Shown here in pieces: positions 22,501-34,215 of a stretch of DNA of 64,000 bases. The stretch's first letter is position 1; each line of letters begins with the position of its first letter. The notes below the pieces were generated by a model. That model was not told the DNA's origin and made no database searches. It saw only the letters and a list, made by a program, of their open reading frames with translations. Source of the stretch: Lepidurus packardi (Eukaryota; Arthropoda; Branchiopoda; Notostraca; Triopsidae); assembly GCA_023053545.1 (NCBI GenBank), contig JAKZAN010000049.1, positions 124,001-188,000 on the forward strand, written 5' to 3'. The translations under genes and the position numbers were made by a program.

Positions 22501-23274
22501 TTTCATCGATTGTTTCAGTCCTCTGACATTTAAACTACATATTTTAATTTCTTCGTTTAAAGCTTCCATATTAGCGTGGGGTTCTGACTGCCCTCGTCGC
22601 AGCAGTTCTCTGTGATTTGGTAATTGGTATGTTCTTTTTTTGTACTTGTTGATCGTTTTACTGATAAAATTGGTTCTTTCTGCATTTGCTTCCTTTTCAA
22701 CTTCTTTATTGGCCATCGATTTCACTGTGGTTTTTGAATTTTCATATTCATCTGTACGCATTCTTTTTAACGGAAGGTTGAGTCCTGATTTTTCCCTAAC
22801 TTGTTGGTCAGTTGCTTTGGGTGCCCGGCTTGATGTCGCCAGGCTTGTGATTTCCTCGCTTTCGTTTGCATTTTGCTGCTCTGCTATCAAAATCCCTTCG
22901 CTTTCCCCGAGTCTCACGTCTCCTTCTTCTCCTAACGTTCCTAGTAACTGGAAACGATTCTGCACTACTAGAGCTGGCTCCTCGGCCTCCTCCTCTTCTG
23001 TTATCAGAAACGCTTCTGAATCCGGTACTTTGGTTGTGCTCTCCTGCACCTCCATGTCTTGTGTTACCGAAGGTTCTAACTCCAGAGTATTCGAATCTGT
23101 GTCTACCCCTGTTGGCTGGTCCTTCGACCCTTCATTCTCTTCTACTACGTTGCCAAGGGGTTCAAGAGTTGCCAATGTGCTATGCCCTTCTCCCACTGTT
23201 GGACTATCTGCGTTAGCACTGTTAACGGTTAAAGGCGGAAAATCTTCCTCGAATCGTTTTTGCTTGGATGCTAG
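19532..23274 (-). mobile_element. Tx1/L1-type LINE, minus strand, joined at its 3' end to 5S rDNA
   Basis: Runs from an ORF1 remnant (about 23262) through ORF2 to an A-rich 3' end (the T run at 19532-19541 on the plus strand). The 3' end is fused to the 5S fragment in the same orientation. Known Tx1-clade elements (for example Mutsu of fish) insert into 5S rRNA genes, so the junction fits a sequence-specific LINE. The 5' end is lost: the BEL element begins at 23275, and no 5' half of the 5S gene is seen beyond it. The copy is internally damaged. Confidence 0.75.
19801..23262 (-). pseudogene. Tx1/L1-type LINE ORF1 end and ORF2 (endonuclease, RT), broken
   Basis: From high to low coordinates: an acidic ORF1-like end (about 23262-22560, with VVQNRFQLLG), then KICSLNVRGLKQSMKK, the first endonuclease motif. 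Next MGDFNVVI (about 22160), LDRIYLGKG and GSDHKAVVV. The RT gives RNKSPGPDGLSVEFY, then NWRPIALLNPDYKILLKLL (about 21000) and HQTGFQGG (about 20910). Then the catalytic YADD region is absent, and text resumes with FLWGGRLDRLAYEE and GGLGLVDLE (about 20600). The tail has a zinc-type CDQCQCKEDIYHTFSC and ends at 19801. So there is an internal deletion of the RT core plus several frameshifts. Confidence 0.82.
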
Positions 23275-23517
23275 TGAAATGCGCAGAACGACGCATTGGA
23301 CGAATCGGTTTTTAGAAGAGAACGAGGTCGGAATAAATATATACGATGAGAAGTCGCTGATTTAAAACTAGTTCTTTATTCCCCACCCAAATCACCACTA
23401 GAAACAAATATACAAACCACACGGCCTAACCAATACTAAATTTCGAGTTGTGATCGTTTGTTCGAGTTCGGAGTTGCGACTATCTAGTTGTTGTCGTTGT
23501 CTAGTCGTTGGAATTGC
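23275..23517 (-). repeat. BEL/Pao 3' LTR region
   Basis: Non-coding DNA after the last BEL codons, ending in CA on the minus strand where Tx1 LINE ORF1 sequence resumes. It contains GGGGAATAAAGAAC, a likely polyadenylation signal. No second LTR is available to fix its length. Confidence 0.5.
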
Positions 23518-23955
23518 CTAGTTGGTAAGCCAACGTTTCCATTCCGCTGAAAAGGCCAGGTCCGGTCCCAATAGGTTTGACTCTTGACGATTAGCCTGAC
23601 CTTGGCCTTCCAGCCGGAACATAGCCGGCCCTGTTTTAGCTAACGCTGAAACATTGTCTTCACTTGCTTCCTCTAAGAGACACAATCTCACGGTTGGTCG
23701 TGTAGTTTCCCCGCGTGCCGTTTTGATTCTTGCCGCTCTTACAATCCCGTCTGCTCCGGTAATTGGCTGGATAACGCGTCCGATAGGCCATTGTCCTCGT
23801 GGTGTGTTGGGGTCGACTATCAAAACGAGGTCTCCTGTAGAAATATTTCGGGTTGGAGGTATCCATTTGCGTCGTTCGATGAGCATCGGTAGATACTCGC
23901 GCATCCACCTGCGCCAAAAATGATTTACTAAAACTTGAGCAATACGCCATCGACG
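23518..23955 (-). pseudogene. BEL/Pao pol C-terminal domain (DUF5641-type)
   Basis: The frame carries RNISTGDLVLIVDPNTPRGQ, WPIGRVIQ and VRAARIKTARGE, the usual post-integrase module of BEL/Pao polyproteins. It borders the Gypsy insertion on its right. Confidence 0.8.
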
Positions 23956-23959
23956 TCGG

Positions 23960-24388
23960 TGTAAGAATGTGCTTTTATTCTCCCGCTTGTTTTTGAGTGC
24001 CCCACCTGTATTCTCCCGTAAACACTAGATGTCGCCCTCCACATGCATGAAGCCATGCATGTGTCTGATTAATCCATTATTGCCCAATACTGTGAACCCC
24101 CTTATTATGTACGAACCGCCCACACCAATGAAGTAATAGCTCAGCTTACTAGTTAATTGTTTTCCTGGTGACTTTCATCTTATCAATCAGGGCAGTCGGA
24201 ATTTGCTTTTAGTAGTAGTCGGTGCTCGCTTTTAGCAGAGGGTATTAGAGTGTGTATGTACAAATACATCCGTGAACCAGAGTCTAAGTCCTTTTTCGGA
24301 CTCTAACTTTACTCCGTGAGTCCTGATAACCACAGCCTCTCCTTCCGCCACAAAGAACCTACTATAATTTGTAAGACACTTTCTTACA
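23960..24388 (+). repeat. Gypsy left LTR
   Basis: 429 bp, TG...CA ends, about 99% identical by eye to the LTR at 29299. It holds a short palindrome ACATGCATG...CATGCATGT near its centre. Confidence 0.93.
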
Positions 24389-24524
24389 ACTGGCGCAGCC
24401 GGTAGGATTGGCTTTTAGGCTCGTGATTATTCCCTGTTATTCTATTTAACCTTTCGAATATTAAAACATTTAAGTGAAGCAGTGATATTGTGGTTTCAGA
24501 CGTCGAGTTCCTTTAAGGTCATTC

Positions 24525-25916
24525 TTGTATATCAGTATCATGGACGCCCGCGGCAACCCATTGCCTACAGGTAACCCAAGTACTTCTACTGCCCTTCTCA
24601 ACCTCCCACCCCTTTCATCGGTGTTTGCATCCGCCGCTGCACCTACGATGTCTACCACTGGCATCACTCGTCCAACTGCCCCTAGCTTCACGTTTCTAGG
24701 ACAACCTCTCGCTCTTGACGATTCCGACTTGATCACCTTCTCCCGTCCAACCACCCCTTCCAATACCCGCAGCAGTGAATCAATCATTGCCATATTAAAC
24801 CAGATCCCAAAATACGACGGTGGACCTCGAATAAAAGACTGGTTAGTTGCACTAAGTATGCAATTAAGCAGCTATCCAGACCTTAGTGATAGGATCCTGA
24901 GAGCCGTTCACGGAAGACTCGAGGGAGAAGCCCTCATTTTTTATCGAATGTTGGATGGCCCAACGAAAACTAATTGGGACACCTTCCGAGAATCCTTCCT
25001 CACCCGGTTTCATTACCCGGAAGTAGATGAGCAGGAACCACCTACCCAAGGCCCAACCGAAAAAATAGCGCAATACGCGCAAAAACTACTCGCCCATTCT
25101 CGAGATCGTCACGGGAAACTTTACCAACGTCTAAATCAAGGCGACGCGGGTGCAGCAACCGCCATCGAGGAAATCAACAAATCAGCTTTCCTCCGAGGCT
25201 TAAATGTAGCCCTCAAACCTCTTGTCCGACGAACCCTTGGCGATCAAGATTTGCGATTCGACGAGATTGTCACCCTTGCCCGTACCGAAGAGAAAAATTT
25301 TATTCCCCTCCCAACCTTCCCCACCGAATTTATGGACACCGCCAACCGCTACCTTCAGCAGATTAGAGACATGGCGGCCGAACAAAAAACTCTCCTGCAG
25401 GAGACAAAATCTAGGATCGCTGGTGTTTTTTCCGAGTTCGAGGAGCCTTATTCCCATCATCCTGTAGATTCCTTCGATTCCCAACCACCCGACTCTCCCT
25501 CTTACCGACCAAGTGGTAATGGACAAGGAAGAAGCGTTAACCCGCGTCCCCTGTCACCATCCCACCTTCCTGCCCAAGAAGGACGGAATCAAGGTCCTTT
25601 CCGCCCCACTTTCCGCCCAGCCTATCACCCTCTCCAATCCCGAGGCTTTAACCAACACCCACAACAACCATTCCACCACCCGCAAGGTTCCCAGGGTAAT
25701 CCTCAGCCTCCCCGTAACCCGGTTGACACGCGCAATGACAATACTCCTGTTTGCAATTATTGTCATAACCAAGGACACATTGTAAAGACTTGTCCATTCC
25801 TCCAAGATGTTTTAGCCGCCAAATGGGGAACTAGACCTCCGTTTCCCCTTCCCTCCTTGGAGCAGCAGAGAGAAGTCGAGAAAGTCCTTTTCGGTAACAA
25901 CCCCCCAAAAAACTAA
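24525..25916 (+). CDS. Gypsy gag
   Basis: An open frame of 463 residues. After a Ser/Thr/Pro-rich start it has a retrotransposon gag domain (about residues 90-250; WDTFRESFLTRFHY and KSAFLRGLNVALKPLVRRTL). Then comes a proline-rich linker and one zinc knuckle CNYCHNQGHIVKTC (about 412-425). Gag packs the element RNA. Compositional bias (C-rich plus strand) runs through the whole element and differs from the surrounding BEL. Confidence 0.85.
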   Translation: MYISIMDARGNPLPTGNPSTSTALLNLPPLSSVFASAAAPTMSTTGITRPTAPSFTFLGQPLALDDSDLITFSRPTTPSNTRSSESIIAILNQIPKYDGGPRIKDWLVALSMQLSSYPDLSDRILRAVHGRLEGEALIFYRMLDGPTKTNWDTFRESFLTRFHYPEVDEQEPPTQGPTEKIAQYAQKLLAHSRDRHGKLYQRLNQGDAGAATAIEEINKSAFLRGLNVALKPLVRRTLGDQDLRFDEIVTLARTEEKNFIPLPTFPTEFMDTANRYLQQIRDMAAEQKTLLQETKSRIAGVFSEFEEPYSHHPVDSFDSQPPDSPSYRPSGNGQGRSVNPRPLSPSHLPAQEGRNQGPFRPTFRPAYHPLQSRGFNQHPQQPFHHPQGSQGNPQPPRNPVDTRNDNTPVCNYCHNQGHIVKTCPFLQDVLAAKWGTRPPFPLPSLEQQREVEKVLFGNNPPKN

Positions 25917-25939
25917 AAAGGCCCACCGCCGAGGGTCGG

Positions 25940-28708
25940 ATGGGAACCCCTTTACCCCGCAAAAAGCCCTTGCCTCCTCGAGTTAAAACCCAACCTCTCC
26001 TCTCAATTATTCCTCCACCCCCCCAATTTAGTGATGACGCAACGTCATCACCAAATAATGCTACCATACCCGCTAACGTTGTCCGCCCCCCAGTTTATTT
26101 TAACGATGTCGTAGCCGAAGTATCCACCGGTGTCAAGACTCCTGTGTTAAAGGCAGATGTTGGACAATTTTCATACTCTGCCCTTGTCGATAGTGGAGCA
26201 GGGGTTTCACTTATGAAGGAATCCGTCTATAATGAACTAAAAAATAGCGGATTCATCTTCTCCCATACCCCCTCAAATGTCCGCTTATATTCAATTTTGA
26301 ATGCGGAATTGCTAACAAAAGGAGCCGTTCACGCCGAAATCGGTCTAGCAGGACGAAGATTTAGACATGATTTCGTGGTTAGCCCCCACATAAATTGTGA
26401 CATTGTCTTGGGAATAGATTTTATTTGCCAACATGACCTAATTATAGACGGAAAGTTGCAACTCGTAATTTTTCGTAACCCCCCAAGCCAACCCAAAGAA
26501 AAGGCTGACGCTCTTTCCCGTATAGCCTTACCATCCTGTCCAAGCCATGAAATAGCACAGATTAATGCGGCTTCACAGGATGGACGACTCAAATTAATGG
26601 AGATAACAGAAACCCAGCTTCGAAAACTTCAATATGCTGACTCTTATTGTCGCCCACTCTACGATTACATTTCACGTGGACAAAACCCTGGGAAAGGAAA
26701 CCCACCCTGGCTTTTCGAAGTTGAAAACTTCTTTATAGATCCTGACACCAAGCTATTATATCACTATGCAATGCCTCGACCAAATTCCCCTCGTCATGAA
26801 ATCCTCACCCAATTAGTCATCCCCCAAGTTCTCGTCCCCGAAATTTTGGAATCTAATCATGACCATGATTTAGCCGGACACCTTGGTATTTCGAAAACAT
26901 TCACCAAAATCCGCAGTCGCTTCTTCTGGAAAAGAATGTTCAACGACGTGGAGAAGTATTGCAAATCCTGTGATGTCTGTGCCCGACGAAAATCCCCCAC
27001 CCCTCAAATTAATGTCCCACTCGGGACGCTTCCCCCTGTTCGTGAACCGTTTCACCGAGTCGCCGTTGATGTTTTGGGCCCATTTCCCCCCACCTTAAAT
27101 GGAAACAAATATCTATTGGTTTTCGTGGATCACTTTAGCAAATGGTCTGAAGCTTTCCCTATGCAAACCCAAGACGCGAAAACCGTTGCTCGCATTTTCG
27201 TAGAAAAAATTATCTGTCGCCATGGTGTACCTATGGAGCTACTGTCTGATAGAGGAACAAACTTCCTATCAAGTCTAGTTAAAGAGGTCTGCACCTTTTT
27301 CAATATCACCAAAACCAACACTACCGCCTACAACCCTAAATGTAATGGTATGGTAGAACGACACCATCGCGTTTTAATGGATGGATTAGCCAAAATGTGC
27401 GACGGAAACCAACGGTCTTGGGACGAACAATTAGACTATGTTTTGTTCGCGTACAGAACATCCGTGCACGCTAGCACAAACGAAACCCCCTTCTTCCTCA
27501 TGCACGGAAGAGACCCCATTCTCGACGTAAATCCTATTTTAATCCCCCCCCGGAAGAATTACGCCATCGACGAGGACTATAAAGCAGAAATGGTCCAACG
27601 CCTACACAATGCTTTCTCTTATGTCCAAACGCAGCTGATATCTGCTCATGAGACGCAAAAAAGGGCTTACGATCGACGCGTCAAACCCCAAACCTTCCAT
27701 GTCGGTGACAAAGTGTTAAAATTAAATACCGCTTTGAAAATCGGAGAGTCCCCCAAATTAACGATGAATTCTTGGTTGGGCCCCTATCGAATTATCAAAC
27801 AGACGGGAGATGAAATTTTCGTGATACAAGACATCAAAACCAAAACCGACGAGAACGTTAACGTAAATAGATTAAAACATTACGTGGAAAGATTCTTCTC
27901 GGGAGATGCCCCAATTACCGAATCCATAATTGGACAAATGGAAGACCCCAAGGGAGCGGAATCCCCAAAACCCAAGAAACCCCCAACCACAGAAAAACTC
28001 GAAGAACAAACGGATAAACTCCTCGATCAGATCGATCAATTACTAAAATCCGCCGCAGAATTAACACCCCCCACCGTTGAAATCTATGTACCCCCACCCC
28101 CGGCCCTTAACTTTCCTACTCCCCATCCCAACACCACTCCCTCCCGACCATTGACGCCACCTCCCGCCTTCCAAAACTTGCCCCCCGCTCCAGCCAGCCC
28201 GGAAAATTCCTCGGACTCCGCAGATTACTCAAACTTCTCGATGCCCGAATCTAGGCCTACCAGCCCTACTTCTTCACCTTTTCCCGCCTTGACAGATGAG
28301 CAAACCTGGTCCACCCATCGAAGTCCAGCTCTCGACCCAAATTCTTCTACGAGTACTCCCTCCTCCCCTGATGTTTCCACCCCTTATCAAAGTGATCTCC
28401 AACCCCCATCTAATTTCATTGTTTCTGATGATTCCTTCCCGACTTACAACTTCCCTCATGCTTTCCGACCCCGAACCGTTAGTACACCTGCAGAAATTTG
28501 TGCCCCCCATTCTTCTTCCTCCGAGCCCATGTCACTCCCCACAGAAGTATTAATACGCTCCCGTTCCATAAGTGACCCACCCTTACCAGTAGTGCAACCT
28601 CGATTATTGTTTCCACCCATAGATAACCGCCCAACCCTAACCACCCGCTCGGGACGAGTCGTAAAGCCCCCCGTACGTTTCTCTCAAGACGTACAGTATT
28701 TTAAATAA
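25940..28708 (+). CDS. Gypsy pol-type frame: protease and integrase with long C-terminal extension
   Basis: An open frame of 922 residues. The aspartic protease motif LVDSGAGVSLM is near residue 75. The integrase has its His/Cys zinc region (HLGISKTFTKIRSRFFW, CKSCDVC) and core blocks VAVDVLGPF, LLSDRGTNFLSS and YNPKCNGMVERHH. A chromodomain-like or GPY-type region (VGDKVLKLN, GPYRIIKQ) follows, then about 230 residues rich in Pro/Ser/Thr. The frame is open from end to end, but the element as a whole is incomplete. Confidence 0.8.
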   Translation: MGTPLPRKKPLPPRVKTQPLLSIIPPPPQFSDDATSSPNNATIPANVVRPPVYFNDVVAEVSTGVKTPVLKADVGQFSYSALVDSGAGVSLMKESVYNELKNSGFIFSHTPSNVRLYSILNAELLTKGAVHAEIGLAGRRFRHDFVVSPHINCDIVLGIDFICQHDLIIDGKLQLVIFRNPPSQPKEKADALSRIALPSCPSHEIAQINAASQDGRLKLMEITETQLRKLQYADSYCRPLYDYISRGQNPGKGNPPWLFEVENFFIDPDTKLLYHYAMPRPNSPRHEILTQLVIPQVLVPEILESNHDHDLAGHLGISKTFTKIRSRFFWKRMFNDVEKYCKSCDVCARRKSPTPQINVPLGTLPPVREPFHRVAVDVLGPFPPTLNGNKYLLVFVDHFSKWSEAFPMQTQDAKTVARIFVEKIICRHGVPMELLSDRGTNFLSSLVKEVCTFFNITKTNTTAYNPKCNGMVERHHRVLMDGLAKMCDGNQRSWDEQLDYVLFAYRTSVHASTNETPFFLMHGRDPILDVNPILIPPRKNYAIDEDYKAEMVQRLHNAFSYVQTQLISAHETQKRAYDRRVKPQTFHVGDKVLKLNTALKIGESPKLTMNSWLGPYRIIKQTGDEIFVIQDIKTKTDENVNVNRLKHYVERFFSGDAPITESIIGQMEDPKGAESPKPKKPPTTEKLEEQTDKLLDQIDQLLKSAAELTPPTVEIYVPPPPALNFPTPHPNTTPSRPLTPPPAFQNLPPAPASPENSSDSADYSNFSMPESRPTSPTSSPFPALTDEQTWSTHRSPALDPNSSTSTPSSPDVSTPYQSDLQPPSNFIVSDDSFPTYNFPHAFRPRTVSTPAEICAPHSSSSEPMSLPTEVLIRSRSISDPPLPVVQPRLLFPPIDNRPTLTTRSGRVVKPPVRFSQDVQYFK

Positions 28709-28988
28709 GGATCGATTTCCCACCAGTAAAATTATCTCCCCCCAGCAAAATGATTTCGAATTGTACCATTTCTCGCCTTTCCCTACTCCTGTTCAAGATA
28801 CTGACATGTACGCCTTGACACAAATTGATCACCCTTACTTGGCTATCTCCGCGAGTGTTCAGACGTTTGTTCACAAGAATTGCAACCAACTTGGGATCAT
28901 AACCGCATTTGTGACTTGAAAAGCCGCTCTCAAAGAAGCGATCTCCTGCATCTTTACGTATGGAACGTCACCGGACCCTACACCATCG

Positions 28989-29041
28989 CGATAATAGAAT
29001 AATAATATAATAATATAATAATAATATAATAGATAATAATA
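28989..29041. repeat. AAT/ATA microsatellite in the Gypsy 3' untranslated part
   Basis: About 50 bp of AATAAT/ATAATA units. The remaining 28709-29298 is non-coding. It has a direct repeat of about 30 bp (GACTTTGGTTGCGACGGACA at 29120 and a near copy at 29075). Confidence 0.85.
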
Positions 29042-29298
29042 AACTTGCAGGACATTTGGATGTAGTCTTTGGTTGCGACAGACAAGCCCTTCTTCAAAGC
29101 CCTTCCTTTGGATGTAGACTTTGGTTGCGACGGACAATCGTTTGGTTTAGTGACCTCGTTTAGTGACCTGGCTTGGAATCGCATTTTCGCACGTCAGGAG
29201 TTTCTTAACGCAAATTCCTTTTACTCCGCATCCTTTTACTCTTTTATTTCGCAAATTTCTTTTACTCCGGGACGTAGTTTTTCCAATGGGGGAAGTGA

Positions 29299-29729
29299 TG
29301 TAAGAATGTGCTTTTATTCTCCCGCTTGTTTTTGAGTCCCCCCCACCTGTATTCTCCCGTAAACACTAGATGTCGCCCTCCACATGCATGAAGCCATGCA
29401 TGTGTCTGATTAATCCATTATTGCCCAATACTGTGAACCCCCTTATTATGTACGAACCGCCCACACCAATGAAGTAATAGCTCAGCTTACTAGTTAATTG
29501 TTTTCCTGGTGACTTTCATCTTATCAATCAGAGCAGTCGGAATTTGCTTTTAGTAGTAGTCGGTGCTCGCTTTTAGCAGAGGGTATTAGAGTGTGTATGT
29601 ACAAATAAATCCGTGAACCAGAGTCTAAGTCCTTTTTCGGACTCTAACTTTACTCCGTGAGTCCTGATAACCACAGCCTCTCCTTCCGCCACAAAGAACC
29701 TACTATAATTTGTAAGACACTTTCTTACA
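29299..29729 (+). repeat. Gypsy right LTR
   Basis: 431 bp, nearly identical to the left LTR. The TCGG target duplication follows at 29730. Confidence 0.93.
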
Positions 29730-29733
29730 TCGG

Positions 29734-32700
29734 GAAGTAATTTCTTCGGGGTTTATGACGTCTGGAGGAAGGTTGGGATTAGCGCGTCCTAACAGAAAAT
29801 GGTTGGGCGTAAGGGGTTCTGGATCTTGGGGATCTACCGAGACGTGAGTCAAAGGTCGACCGTTCAATAGTGATTCGACTTCCGTTAGTACTGTAATGAG
29901 CACCTCTTCTTTGACGGTTTGATTTTTTAAAACAGATCTCAACGCAGTTTTTGCGGATCGCACAAGACGTTCCCAGACTCCTCCAAAATGTGGAGCATAA
30001 GGGGGCGAGAAATGCCACTCGATCTTCTTTCGAGCAAGGGTAGTTTCAATGCATTCTTGATTTAAATTGTCGAGACCTTCTCGTAGCTCGCGTTCCCCGG
30101 CGGTTAAGTTCGTACCGTTATCACTGAATACGCAAGCTGGTGAGCCGCGTCGGCTTACAAAACGTCGGAAGGCCATAAGGAACGAGTCGGTGTCCAACGA
30201 ACATGCGAGTTCAATATGAACAGCGCGAGTCACCAAACATGTGAACAAACATCCATATCTCTTTTCCGTACGCCGATACATTGTGACATGGAGTGGACCA
30301 AAATAGTCTATTCCCACGTTCGTGAAAGGGGGAAGAATGGATTGCAGTCTCTCGGCTGGTAATGCGGCCATGATTGGAGTAGTTGGACTTGCTTTTGCCC
30401 GTCTGCATGCCATGCACCGACCAACGATGCTACGGACGAGAACCCTCCCACGTGGAATCCAAAACAATTTTCGTACTTCACAAAAGGTTCCATCTATTCC
30501 TGAGTAGAGGTACTGTGCATGGATATCGCGGACAATCAGAGTCGTAAGTGGGTTGTTGTTCGGTAGTATCACTGGGTGCTTTGCATCATACGGAAAGTGG
30601 GCTGTTGTCTAATCGTCCCTTTACACGAAGCAGCTCCTTGTCATCTAAAAAGGGGGATAGAGAGGAAAGGCGGGACGTGGTTTCGACTGGGCGACCATTC
30701 CGAATGTAGGCAAGTTCTGAGGCAAAGTGTCGTTGTTGTATGTAGCGTATGCAAGTGATTTCTGCTCTTTTAACTTCTTCAGCCGATATCCAATTTTGAA
30801 TACTTGATGAAGCTTTACAACACCTGGCGGCGACGCCTATTATCCAAGCAATCACGCGATAAATCTTTATTGGGCTTGACGATTTTTTTATAAGCTCGAA
30901 GACTGGGCAGTTTTCGGAATTTGTTAGCGTCCCCGTCCATGATTTAAGTGATATTTCTGGATCATCTGCTGATGGCTCCGTTATGGTGGGGCTTGAAGGC
31001 CAGATTTCTTCCGGAAACTGAAGAAAACCTGGACCTGTATACCAACGATGGTCCGACGACAAGTTTTCGACAGGGATACCGCGACTGCACTCTTTGTCGG
31101 GTTTGAAGATTCCGGGTACGTGATGCCACTGGTTCGTATTTGAGCCTTCGAGGATTTCTCCGATTCGATTTCCGACAAAAGCGTGATACCGGCATGTCTT
31201 CGAATTAATCCACTGGAGAACTGTTTGGGAGTCGGTCCAGAAGAATATAGTCGGTCCAGAAGAATTGGCTGATCGAAATCTGTAACTCAGTCTTGATGGT
31301 GGTAGCCAGGCGTACGGCAACGACAGCACCTTGCAATTCTAGCCGTGGGATCGATATTGGTCGTACGGGTGCCACGCGGGACTTCGCCATGATAAATCGA
31401 ATCTTTAAATGTCCAGTTTGAGAAGTAGACCGCAAATAAGCCACTGCTCCGTAGCCGGTTTTGGATGCGTCACAAAATACATGCATTTGTGTGACGTGGG
31501 AGGTTTGGATTTGCAGACACCGGGGTATTCGTATGTTTTCGACTAGATGAAGGCTGCCGGCCCATTTTTGCCAACGGGTAAGAATGTCTGCCGGAAGGAC
31601 GTCATCCCAATCTACGTTTGTCCTCCAAATGTCTTGTAGGAGGTTTTTTGCCGTTAGGATTAACGGAGCTAAGAAGCCGAGGGGATCGTAGACACTCGAA
31701 ATTGCGCTAAGGATTTGTCGTTTAGTGTGGCACGGGTCGACGGGCTGCTTAATCTTGAAACAAAAAGCATCGTCGTTACAATCCCATAGCACGCCCAAAG
31801 TTCTTTCTACAGGAAGGTCGTCGAGATCGAGGTTCAGTTCCGTGTTACTCCAGATTTCTTTCGGGATTGTGCTTAGCACAGTTCGAGATGAGGAGGTCCA
31901 TTGAGTAAGCCGAAATCCTCCTCGGTGTAGAAGTCGGGTAAGCTGTTTAGAAACGATTATTGCCTCTTGTTCGGTTGGGAAGGAGATTAGGTAATTTTCG
32001 ACATAAAAATTGGACAACACCCTTTCGGCAACATCGGGAAACTCCTGCGAAAAATCCCGGACTGTTCTTCGCAACGCATACATACATACGGTCGGAGAAG
32101 AAACGGCTGTAAATATGTGAACCTGCATTTGGAAGGTTTCGGGTGCAATGGGAGATCCTGGACGCCTCCATATAAAACGAAAAACGGATTGGTCTTGCTC
32201 TCGGACGCGCACCTGATGATACATCTTCTCTATATCAGACGAGACTGGTATCAAATGCTGGCGGAACCGTAGAAGGACTCCCAGGAGGCTGCTTATAAAG
32301 TCTGGTCCCTTAATCAACGCCTCGTTTAGAGACTTTCCTTCGCAGGTTGCCGAAGCATCGAAGACAACGCGTACCTTTTTGGGCTTGTTTGGATTTATCA
32401 CGGCGTGATGAGGTAAGTACCATGTCCGTCCATCTGGTCCAGGTAGTTCGGAGCTCTGTAGGCGCTTAGCAAAACCGCGATCGATGTATTCGTCAATTAC
32501 AGCTGCATAACGTGAGGCCAATGTTGGGTCTTGCTTGAAGCGGCGTTCCAACATAAAAAAACGACGAAGAGCTTGGTTTCGATTGTTAGGGAGGATAACG
32601 TTATCATTTTTCCATAAAAGCCCTATCTCGTAACGTTCACCGTTGTGTAGAGTGGTATTTTCCAGAATCGTCAGTGCTCGAGTTTCTTCTTGAGTTTTCG

Positions 32701-34215
32701 GATTATCGATGAGCTTAACGCCAAGAGAATCAATCTTCCAGAAGTTTTGAATAGTGGTGTCAAGGTCGGATTCGGAATTGTTGCCATGGATGAAGTTGAC
32801 GTGAGCAAACGCATCAGATTTTGTCTTTGTAGGTTGGGCAAATGATCCAACAACGCACCAACCGAACGGTGTTAACAAGGCTCGCGGTCCTCTAAAACCC
32901 TCAGGTGGCTTTCGCATATCAATACACTCATGGGCTTCTGGTACGTCCATACCAATTAATACGGTGACCTGTGTGGATTCAATCAAAGGTATATCGAGAT
33001 TCGCTAGATAACTCCATTTCGATTTTTCGGTTGGCCAGTTTATTTTTCTTCGGGACAGATTGAGTTTCGGAACGGTGCTGGCTTTAGAGACTTCGAGGCG
33101 ACATCGTCCATCGTTGGATACGGCATCGAAGCTAACGGTTTGACTCGAGAATTCCGGTTCGCTTCCATGAAAGGTGCCAAGACGAAGCGATCGCGTGGGA
33201 CCTTCGAGGTTAAGCTCTTTAGCTGCCTTTTCGTGGATTAGAGACACTTCGCTTCCTGAGTCCAATAGCGCGAAAGTATGGAATTGACGTCCATTTGCTT
33301 GTAAACAAACCGGGACAATGGACAGAAGGATGGCTTCGGTTGATGACCTTGCGGTGCTACCCACATGCCCGTGAGAGAGCGACTCGTCGATGGGTTTTGG
33401 GGTAGCTTGCTTTTCAGTCGAAGATCGTTTAGGGAAAACTCTTTGAGCGCCATGTAGCAAAGATTGATGGAAAGATTTGCAACCATCGGTTCCACATTCG
33501 AGCGTTTGTTGGCAATTTTTAGAGATGTGTTGTTGAACGAGACAGCGAAAACAACATCCCCTTTCTTTAACTAATTGCGCTCTTTCGGTTGGGGTCTTCG
33601 ATGTGAGCACATGACATTTGGCAGGGTCGTGCCTTTCATTGCAAAAACAGGACGTCCCTTGAGGAATTGACGAGTCGTCAGAGGTTGCCAACACCGTTGG
33701 GACTCTGGGGTGTACAGGATGTTTCGGGTGGGTAGGCTTCGAGTCACTGGTACGTTTCCCATTGTTGGTTATTTTCTCCAGCATGGTAAGGGGCCGAACC
33801 ATCATCTCTGCGGTGACGTAATCGTTTAACCACTTGTCAAGGTCCTTGAGGGTGGGCGACCTAGTGGGGAGAATTTTTAAAAGCTGTTTACCCCATTGAC
33901 TTCGAAGTTTGTCAGGAAGTTTGTTCATAACTTGCTCCAACATGCCGCCGGAATACAACTCGTGCCCATGACCAGTATGATCGAGTGTTGAAACAATTCC
34001 ATGAAGCCTCATGGCGAAAAATTTTAAAGATTCGAAGTTATCGTTGTTAAGGCTCGGAAGATCGATTAAATCTCGAAGGTAAGCGCGAGAGACAAGATGT
34101 GGGTTACCGTATCGATGGCATAGCTCTTCGAGTGCTTGCCAATAAAGCTCAGGGCTATGGAGAGAATCTGCGATACTCTGGGAAACGGTTGGGTGTAGGT
34201 ATGTGCGCAGAAGAG
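29734..34215 (-). pseudogene. BEL/Pao gag-pol main block
   Basis: From 34215 down: the later part of gag (SPELYWQALEELCHRYGN) and zinc-type clusters (CFCNERHDPAKC, CCFRCLVQQHISKNC). Then an aspartic protease (ALLDSGSEVSLI), a BEL-type RT (HHAVINPNKPKKVRVVFDAS, SSDIEKMYHQVRV), RNase H (HVFCDASKTGYGAVAYL) and integrase with its zinc region and core (VGIDYFGPLHV, FSDNGTNLTAGERE, PHFGGVWERLV). Domain order is that of the BEL/Pao family. The block is old and broken in a few places. Confidence 0.88.

Larger units (their letters stand above)
23960..29729 (+). mobile_element. Gypsy-type LTR retrotransposon, young, inserted into the BEL fossil
   Basis: Bounded by two LTRs starting TGTAAG and ending CTTACA, with a TCGG duplication on both sides (23956-23959 and 29730-29733). 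Parts seen: gag, protease, integrase and a long proline-rich C-terminal extension. A primer-binding-site-like TGGCGCAGCCGG follows the left LTR at once, and a purine tract GGGGGAAG precedes the right one. The LTRs differ at only about four or five places in about 430 bp, so the insertion is recent. The element is incomplete (about one break), so it would depend on helper copies. Confidence 0.92.

Noticed and set aside
22640-23365. Long plus-strand open frame of 241 codons
   Set aside because: It is antisense to the acidic, Ser/Glu-rich ORF1 end of the Tx1-type LINE, whose codon bias leaves the opposite strand open. It has no motif of its own.
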